DNA from: Trichaptum fuscoviolaceum
Lineage: Eukaryota; Basidiomycota; Agaricomycetes; Hymenochaetales; Trichaptaceae
NCBI GenBank assembly: GCA_910574455.1
Contig: CAJSYZ010000003.1
Location: forward strand, 620,001-684,000
Direction of reading: 5' to 3'
Length of the DNA stretch: 64,000 nucleotides
The notes beneath the pieces were generated by a model, which saw only the letters and a list, made by a program, of their open reading frames with translations, was not told where the DNA came from and did not search any database. Shown piece after piece: positions 56,718 through 64,000 of this stretch (position 1 is its first letter; the number at the start of each line of letters is the position of its first letter). The translations under genes and the position numbers were made by a program.

Positions 56718-58895
56718 CTCGTTAAACTGGCGCCGAAAGACAGACCACCAGTTCCAGGAAAATACGTACCCATAGCAGCACAAGTACCCGTTGGAGTTAC
56801 CCGCCCAGAAAACGCCGAATTTGACCCAGTAAACCGAGCCTGGTACAGACTTGACAAATCCAGAAGAAAAGTCTACCTTCATTTTCACTCAGGACACGAC
56901 ACCTGGAGAGCAATCTCGCATACAATCAAGAACCCAACCACATACTACAAACAGGTTAATACTTGGTACGCAGGAATCGAACCCAGTCAGGAAGAAATCG
57001 ACCAGATACTTGCAAGAACATCGAGAACAGGCAGTCGACTTAACTCACCCAGAGTTGTTTCTTCTCAACTTGCATCACCCGCTCCTTCACAACACTCGCC
57101 CTTAATCACTACTCAACCAGAAGCACCACCAGCTAAAACAGAAGCACCACCCGCTGAATTGACAGCATCACCCTCCTTATCCTACGCCGCAGCAGCAGCA
57201 CCTAAAGCTGAACAAACCTCCCCACTCCTCACATTCACCCAACCGAAGGTTGAAACACCTGCACCTGTTTCAAAACTCGAATCCGAAGAACCAGAACCCA
57301 AAGCCCAAGTCAAGGCAAAGGACAACGACGAAGAACTTGTAGGACAATTTGAAGGACTTCGCATTGACACCAGATTTGAAGAAGGCGCAACTTGGATACC
57401 CACTTGGACTCCACTCCCCAAGAACTACGTTTCGCAGGAGACACAAACTATCCTCACTCTTGAGCAACTAGAGAAAGAGGAAGCTGAACTCAGAAGACGC
57501 AGACGAGAATCTGAAGCAGAACCTTCAGACGAATCAGAAGAAGACTCAGAAGCCGAGGACACGGCACACACCGCCGAAGGATCTACACACTCAGCTGCAG
57601 GATCTACATCGGTTAACGCCAACAATAGCAACCGAAGCTCACCTATACCCGTAATTCTGGAAAACAACGAACACCCCGATCAGGAAAACCTTCCACAGCC
57701 ACCCCCACCCCCACAGCCACCTACACCCCCAGGAACCCCAGCGATAGTCGAAATGGCCGATCAAGCAGACCATCAACCGCAAGGCACCGGAGCAAACAAA
57801 CCTTTTAACTTTACCGACAAACGAAGCGAAGCTAGCCGATGGCTTAGCCTAGTTGAAAACTACTTGGCACTTAACGATTTGGACTATGCAACTGATCAAC
57901 GCAAAATACAATTTGCACTCTCCTTTTGCACTGAAGGACCCGCTGCAATCTTTGCGAAGAATGTTAAAGACGAACAGGACAATGCACAATGGGTCATGAC
58001 TTGGCAACAATTTGTTGACAAATTCAAGTCACACTTCATTTCCACCGATTACATCGCCGATGCATTCAAGGAACTCTCTAGCCTCAAGCAAGCACCTACG
58101 GACAAAATCGATGATTACATTCATAACTTCCAGCGACTCGCACGTGAAGCAAACATCACTGACTTCACAGTACTCTTTTCCATGTTCAAGAATGGATTAC
58201 TCCGCCACACGCGAACCGCACTACTTGAGAAGGACATACCAGTTCCAGACAATGGAATAAAGATAATGGCACCATACTATGAAGCAGCCAGGAAGATAGG
58301 AAAATCATACGAAGAGATCTATCAGGACAACCGCCCGTTCAATCGACTCCGCAACCGTTATGGACAATCTTCATATAATCGACCTCGATTCAACAAATTT
58401 CGCAGACGACGACTCAACGAGATGGACATAGATTCTGAACCCGAATCAGACCAACCCGAGGAACCGGAAAATCTGGAAGAATCATTCAAGCTCTATGCAA
58501 TGTACTTCAACAAGCTTACGCCCGAGGAAAAGAAGAAGGCGCAAGCAGATGGACTCTGTTTCTACTGCAAGAAGGCAGGACATTTCGCAAACAAATGCCC
58601 TTCACGTCCCGCACGCACCTCGAAGTTCCGAAGCTCAGGAAAATCCCCAAGAAAATTCCAGAACAACTTCAGACGGCACAATGGACGATTCAAAAAGCGA
58701 AACATTAACTCGATGGAACTTGACAAAGAACCCGATGACCCGGACGATTTGATTGCTGAACGCGCAATCCAGATCCATGAAATGATGACAGACCTCAATG
58801 GACAAGAACAGGAAGCATTGTCCAACATGCTAGACGAAATGCCCGATCCCAATGACGACAACAACGATTTTGACGATGATGAGGGAAATTTTTGA
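56718..58895 (+). CDS. Gag polyprotein of gypsy chromovirus
   Basis: The frame is open from the stop at 56717 to TGA 58893-58895. The first clear in-frame start is not certain: a TTG at 57159 is not preferred, and coding character begins upstream (LAPKDRPPVPGKYVP). A Pro/Glu/Ser-rich N-half is followed by the retrotransposon capsid region (KRSEASRWLSLVENYLAL; LSFCTEGPAAIFAKN; YIHNFQRLAREANI). A CCHC zinc knuckle lies at about 58557-58598 (CFYCKKAGHFANKC), then basic and acidic tails. It forms the particle and binds RNA. The slippery AAATTTT directly before the stop links it to pol. Confidence 0.82.
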   Translation, partial: LVKLAPKDRPPVPGKYVPIAAQVPVGVTRPENAEFDPVNRAWYRLDKSRRKVYLHFHSGHDTWRAISHTIKNPTTYYKQVNTWYAGIEPSQEEIDQILARTSRTGSRLNSPRVVSSQLASPAPSQHSPLITTQPEAPPAKTEAPPAELTASPSLSYAAAAAPKAEQTSPLLTFTQPKVETPAPVSKLESEEPEPKAQVKAKDNDEELVGQFEGLRIDTRFEEGATWIPTWTPLPKNYVSQETQTILTLEQLEKEEAELRRRRRESEAEPSDESEEDSEAEDTAHTAEGSTHSAAGSTSVNANNSNRSSPIPVILENNEHPDQENLPQPPPPPQPPTPPGTPAIVEMADQADHQPQGTGANKPFNFTDKRSEASRWLSLVENYLALNDLDYATDQRKIQFALSFCTEGPAAIFAKNVKDEQDNAQWVMTWQQFVDKFKSHFISTDYIADAFKELSSLKQAPTDKIDDYIHNFQRLAREANITDFTVLFSMFKNGLLRHTRTALLEKDIPVPDNGIKIMAPYYEAARKIGKSYEEIYQDNRPFNRLRNRYGQSSYNRPRFNKFRRRRLNEMDIDSEPESDQPEEPENLEESFKLYAMYFNKLTPEEKKKAQADGLCFYCKKAGHFANKCPSRPARTSKFRSSGKSPRKFQNNFRRHNGRFKKRNINSMELDKEPDDPDDLIAERAIQIHEMMTDLNGQEQEALSNMLDEMPDPNDDNNDFDDDEGNF
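58886..58892 (+). promoter_or_regulatory. Putative -1 ribosomal frameshift site
   Basis: The heptamer A AAT TTT fits the X-XXY-YYZ rule in the gag frame and sits immediately before the gag stop TGA (58893). A -1 slip leads into the pol frame, which is open from about 58892 (LINSELVNP) through protease and RT. No pseudoknot was searched for. Confidence 0.6.
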
Positions 58896-60958
58896 TCAAC
58901 TCCGAGTTGGTTAATCCGATTCAACTCAACACCATCACTATCAACGGAAACACTCGCTCTTTTCGCATACCCATCACGGTACTCATTAACGGACAACCTC
59001 ACACACTCTCAGCTCTACTCGACACCGGAGCACAACTCAATTTTATCAACTCGAAACTAGCCAACAAACTCAAACTAAAAACACAGAAAATCGACAAACC
59101 CATACTAGTCAGTAACACCGATGGTACACTCAACACAGAAGGCAGTGTCACCAAACGAACTCAAATCCACATCACACACCCCCACACTCTTTCACCACAT
59201 TTCTACCTCACTCATATCCCAAAGGACGACGTTATACTAGGTCTACCTTGGTTTAAACAAGCTAAACCAAAGATAGACTGGGGAAACGATGCAATCACCA
59301 TAAACAAGATTACAATTTCAACCCGAATGGAACAAGAAAAACACCAGAAACTACCACCACCAGAAAAACTCGACATCCCAAAGGAATATATGCCCTATGC
59401 CAACATCTTCTCCGAAAAAGAAATCCAAACATATCCACCAGCACGACCTTACGATCATGAAATCAAGACGAAACCCTCCTTCATACCGAAAATCTTCAAA
59501 ACCTACAATACTCCGTACCACCAAAGACCCATACTCCGTGACCTTATTAATGACCTACTCAAGAAAGGATTCATTAAACCCTCCGCATCACCGATGGCCT
59601 CACCATTATTCTTCATCAGCAAGAAGGATGGAACCCTCCGACCGATTCAGGATTATTGATATCTTAACGAGCATACAATCCGCGATGGATTTCCGATACC
59701 GAACACCCAGACACTACTGAATCAACTCCAAGGATCCAAATACTTCACCACCCTCGATATTCGACAAGGATACCACAACATTCGAATCAAGGAAGAAGAC
59801 CAATGGAAAGCCGCATTCAACTGCGAAGAAGGACACTTTCAACCAACAGTAATGTTCTTTGGCCTATGCAATTCACCCGCCACCTTTCAACGTTTCATGA
59901 ATGATATACTTGCGAAGCAAATCCGCGAAAACAAGTGTATTGTTTACATGGACGACATTATGATCCATGCCGCCACTATGCAACAACTTATCTCAAATAC
60001 CCTCGAAGTTTTCGACGTCCTCAAGAAACACAAGTTATATCTCAAACCCGCCAAATGCCGATTCCACCAGACCGAAGTCCCATTCCTAGGATACATTATC
60101 TCCGAGTCACAGATCAAGACTGACCTGACGAAGATACAAGGAATAGTTGACTGGCCAACACCGAAGAATCTACGAGACATACGATCATTCACAGGATTTA
60201 CAAACTTCTACAGGCGATTCATTCCCCATTATGCCACCATATGCCGACCCCTCGATCAACTAAAACGCAAAAACATACCATTCGTTTGGACCGACCGACA
60301 ACAACATGCTTTTCAAACACTCAAGGACTTATTCTCGAAACAACCACTCCTTATGCAGCCCAACCCGAACAAGCCATTCTACCTCGAAACCGACACTTCA
60401 GCCGTAGCTACTGGTGCAGTACTACGACAACTCGACAAGGATAATCAACTACGACCAATTGGATACATCTCCCAAGCACTTAATCCGACACAACGAAACT
60501 GGCAAATATATGACAGGGAACTATTTGCGATCATCCGCGCATTACAGACATGGCGACACTATCTATTAGGCAGCCCACATGTTATCACAGTACATTGTGA
60601 TCACAAGAACCTAACCTATTGGCGACAACCACAACGATTAACCCCTCGACAAGCCCGATGGCAGAACGAACTTTCACGTTACCCCCTCCAAATTCAAGCA
60701 GTCCCCGGAAAACACATGATCCAATCTGACGCCCTTTCCCGGAGACCCGACCAATTTAAAACGGAAGGAGAACTCAACAACGAAGTTACACTTCTACCAG
60801 AGAAAGTTTTCATTCAAGAGATGGAAATACTTGAAGCCGAAATAGAAGAACAGGACGATGACGATTGAAACACCATTGACATTGACGAACTTCATGACAA
60901 GATTCGACTCAAAACAGGTGACATTCAGAAAGCAATGACACTCATTCAGAAGGAACTC
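58892..60958 (+). pseudogene. Gypsy pol: protease, reverse transcriptase, RNase H
   Basis: The aspartic protease motif LLDTGAQLNFI is near 59015-59047. RT has SPMASPLFFISKKDGTLRP, YFTTLDIRQGYHNI and the active site YMDD near 59945. RNase H has FYLETDTSAVATGAV, YDRELFAII and HCDHKNLTYW. A TGA at 59657-59659 interrupts RT where the family has an Arg (QDY-stop-YLN). A second TGA at 60866-60868 follows a DDDD run. Both are explained by CGA-to-TGA at CpG. The frame otherwise continues to the hAT insertion at 60967, whose target copy is 60959-60966. Confidence 0.85.
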
Positions 60959-60966
60959 CCCCTCAC

Positions 60967-62675
60967 TAGGGCATGACACGGGTGCACCTGCAGGTGTACC
61001 CGGACCCGTGAAGCACAGGTACCTGCGCAAAAAAACTGATACCTGGATCCGACCCGGAACCGTGGGAAACGGATCCGGGTCTACCTGGACCCGTTACCTG
61101 CAGGTATTGCAGGTACCTGATAGGACCTGCAGGTAATTAACAGTAAGTAGAGTAGTAATAAGATGAAAAAGTAAAATATCATACCATATATCCTGAAGGT
61201 GGTCAGCCTTGCATGGACCACGACCAATCAAAAGGCAAAGGTGCTGCGGCCGCAATCGCGGGAATGCGTTCTGTGGCCGTGAGCGAGTTCACAAGCCCAG
61301 CAGACAAGCTGACCTAAGGAAGTGCAGCAGGAGTGGGTTTGGTCGTAGGTACGCGGTCTTCGATGCCTGCTCGGAGAATGAGATGGGAGAAGGGGACGCC
61401 TGGCGCGCATGTCTAACACGGAGTTTTGACGACATTCTGCGCAATCACATTCGAAAAAAAACAGACGAACATGAACACCCGACTTTAGCACATGTATAAT
61501 ACTAGTAGTAGGGTTGGTTGAACGTACCTTTCCATCTTGTACTGCCTGTTCCAAGCGTGACTCCAGCTTTCGCCTTATGAACGTGAGTTTTGCCATCTGA
61601 GCTTCGAGCGAGTTTAGGGCTTCTTGAGGATGCGGTATTGAAGATGGCTGGGCTAATGCGCGCGTGCGTTCGCGTTCGCGTTCACGCTCACATTCAGCAC
61701 GCGAGCTTCCAGAATGTTGGCGTCCTGTTCGGGGCGACCTGGACGACGGCGGCAGGCGCTGAGGGATTGCGATGGTGGAAGTTGGCTGACGACGCGCACT
61801 GCTTCTTGGGCGGAAGAGTGCAGTCGATGGTGGGTGTTGCGGTTGCTGGATGAGCAGCATGTCGAGGACGGCAAGTAAAAAGAACACAGAGATTAGCACA
61901 AAAACAAAAAGAAGAAAAAGAAGAAAGAACATACCTGTTCACCGATTCAACCTCTGCAGTACTGAATTTCAATTCAATCTTCGCCGAGCTCGCGGTCCCC
62001 CCCCCTCTCTTGGTGTCAACCGCGCGGGCGAGCTTGAAGGACTTGCAGGCAGTCTCTAAGTGCAGAGTGACGGACGGGTGGGCGCTGATGAGCGCGCAGT
62101 CAGCGTGGAGGCGGTCATCGGGCTCGAGGTCGTTATCGAAGTTGGCAGGGCATACAAATCAAGTATAATAAGGGGTTACGACGGTGGAAGTTGGCTGACG
62201 ATGCGTACCGCTTGTGGCACGGCTTCATGAGCGCAGACGACGGTGGGTGTTGCGGTTGCCGGACGAGCAGCATGTCGAGGGCGACATGCGGCTGCGGTCT
62301 CGCGGTCTCGCGAAGAGAGCGCGACGGGCGGGAAGGCGCTGACAAGCGCGCAGTTGGTGAGGAGGCGGTCATAGCGCACGATGTCGTCGTAGTAGGCGGC
62401 TTCGAGGATGGCGAAGAGGACGGCACATGTCGAGTAGAATGTAGAAAAGTAATGGTACATCGTTGCGTTCGTTGCACTCAAGATGAGTGCACGTGATTTA
62501 CCGGGTACTACCCGCAGGTACCCGGCCAGGTACCTGGGCAAAAAAAATCCAAACCTGGATCCGCAGGTAAGCGTGGGAACCAGGTACCTGCGCACAGGTG
62601 CACCTGGAACCGCAGGTATTTGAGCGCAGGTACCTGCAGGTACCCACGGATGACCTGCACCCGTGTCATGCTCTA
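60967..62675. mobile_element. Non-autonomous hAT-type DNA transposon, copy 2
   Basis: This 1709-bp element has ends TAGGGCATGACACGGGTGC (60967-60985) and its complement from TAGAG at 62675. It is flanked by the 8-bp duplication CCCCTCAC (60959-60966, 62676-62683). It is the same family as 723-2188: subterminal GGTACCTGCAGGTA motifs and interior segments match. Inside, a block near 61740-61870 is partly repeated at 62165-62280. Removing the element and one target copy restores the gypsy frame. Confidence 0.92.
61540..61660 (-). CDS. Exon-like coiled-coil segment inside hAT copy 2
   Basis: The minus strand encodes EALNSLEAQMAKLT and RRKLESRLEQAVQDGK followed by a GTACGT donor. It is a helical, charged segment unlike transposase. 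Other exon-like pieces on the same strand (about 61820-61990: AKIELKFSTAEVE, an intron starting GTATGT, an acceptor CAG, then QPQHPPSTA) are shared with hAT copy 1 (about 1600-1800). They may be captured host exons or an accessory gene of the parent element. Confidence 0.35.
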
Positions 62676-64000
62676 CCCCTCACGAAACCAAAGATGAACG
62701 ACTTCTCAATCAAGGATAACCTTGTACACTTTAGGAACAAGATCTATGTTCCGAAGAACAAGGAAATCATGAGAAACATCTTACGACTTCATCATGACCT
62801 CCCTACGTGAAATCACCCAGGAATAGCAAACACGATGGAACAGATTCGACGTACCTACTACTGCCCCGCATGCAGCAGTTCATTTCGAAATATGTGCAAG
62901 GATGCGCAATTTGCCAACAGATGAAGATAAATCACCATCCACTCGTACCTCCGCTCAGCCCGATCATCGCAGACAAAGACACATACCCCTTTGCTACAGT
63001 CAATATTGATTTCATTACCGATCTACCGGAATCAAATGGCTATGACAGCATATGTGTTATTGTGGACCATGATTGCACCAAGGCAATAGTACTCACCCCA
63101 TGCAACAAAACGATCACTGCACTCGATACAGCACAACTCTACATCGACAATGTCTACAAACGATTTGGATTACCCAGGAAAATAATCTCAGATCGTGGAC
63201 CCCAATTTGCATCGACACTATTCAGACAGCTATGCCGCTTACTACACATCAAGCAGGCTATGTCAACAGCATATCACCCACAAACCGATGGACAAGCAGA
63301 ACGAACGAACCAGGAGATCGAAGCATACTTCCGAATTTACGCAGCAAACCACCCCCAACATTGGTCACGATACATACCAATGATGGAATTCACTCACAAC
63401 AATCGCAAGCATTCCACCACAGAGCAGACCCCTTTCCGATTACTCATGGGATACAACCCAACATCATTCCCTACGGAAAAATCCGAGATCGACAGTAACA
63501 TCCCCACACTCCAAACTCGCTTGATCAAGATATTGGAACTCCGAACCGAAGCCGAAGCAGCCCTAACTCTCGCACAAGAATTTCAGCGTGAGACACAAGA
63601 ATCACACTTCCAGCCCTTGGAAGAAGGACAAAGTGTATGGTTAGAAGCCAGAAACCTCCGACGAACCGGACTACCCTCGAAATTCCAATCGAAACGAGAA
63701 GGACCCTTTACGATCATCAAGAAGCTCAGGGACAATGTCTATCAACTCGATCTTCCAGAGCATTGGAAAATACATCCAGTATTTCATGCTTCTCTTCTCA
63801 CTCCACACAAGGAAACGGACGAACATGGACCATCTTACACACAACCACCACCCGACCTTATCGAAGGAGAAGAAGAATATGAAGTTGAAGCAATACTCAA
63901 TCACCGAGGACCTCTGAAGAGACGCGAATATCTTGTCAAATGGCTAGGATACCCGACATCACAGAACCAATGGATACCCGAACATTCACTGGAGAATACA
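62676..64000 (+). pseudogene. Gypsy integrase and chromodomain, running off the window
   Basis: After the hAT element the pol frame resumes with the HHCC zinc domain (KIYVPKNKE; LHHDLP; NHPGIANT; GCAICQQM). It is broken by TGA 62808-62810 and a one-base deletion near 62863 (a Trp codon). From 62870 (ATG, in the new register) the frame is open to the window end. The D-D-E core is visible (VNIDFITDLP; IISDRGPQFA; GQAERTNQEIE), then the C-terminal PVFHASLL motif. A chromodomain follows (EYEVEAILNHR; YLVKWLGYP; NQWIPEHSLEN). Chromodomains direct integration to heterochromatin in this clade. Confidence 0.88.

Noticed and set aside
61228..61932. 234-codon minus-strand frame in hAT copy 2
   Set aside because: The frame reads through apparent introns (GTACGT and GTATGT donors) and mixes coding-like with low-complexity sequence. 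Only short exon-like parts are supported.

Overview
The window looks like a repeat-rich accessory region of a basidiomycete (Agaricomycete-type) fungus. The evidence is short GT-AG introns of about 48-60 nt with CTRAC-like branch points, a DIRS-type tyrosine-recombinase retroelement, a chromodomain-bearing Ty3/gypsy element, a Ty1/copia element and hAT elements with 8-bp target duplications. I see no bacterial operon structure, rRNA, tRNA or CRISPR array.

Layout. (1) 1-6131 is the 3' part of a Copia retrotransposon. It is broken by another LTR element (1-417), a non-autonomous hAT element (723-2188) and a solo LTR (4813-5642), and ends in its own 3' LTR at 6131. (2) 6132-51880 is a tandem segmental array with a period of 7.9-9.9 kb. 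Each unit holds one multi-exon minus-strand membrane-protein gene (last exons at 8677, 16555, 25766, 35405 and 45280). Beside it lie one or two short, mostly degenerate plus-strand modules, called A and B here. The five paralogues are mosaics of each other: different segments of one copy match different sister copies almost perfectly. An 804-bp inverted-repeat transposon sits in the fifth module B, and a 0.97-kb insertion with internal direct repeats lies at 50356-51324. (3) 51880-54439 is the 3' part of a DIRS-like element on the minus strand (RT/RNase H, then tyrosine recombinase). (4) 54440-64000 is a Ty3/gypsy chromovirus inserted into the DIRS element. It shows 5' LTR, an extra upstream ORF, gag, a -1 frameshift site, pol and chromodomain, and is itself interrupted by a second hAT copy (60967-62675). 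Its 3' end lies outside the window.

The array genes share a C-terminal four-helix membrane module and an acidic, proline-rich tail. Upstream are repeated helical modules with a G-G-D-K signature and short S/T/D-rich linkers. The function is unknown. The combination of tandem copies, a conserved membrane core, divergent central modules and segmental exchange resembles a diversifying membrane or recognition family. That reading is inference, not something the sequence proves.

Gene structures were inferred by eye from splice signals and from comparing the five copies. Intron boundaries in the 3' halves are well supported; the 5' ends are not.
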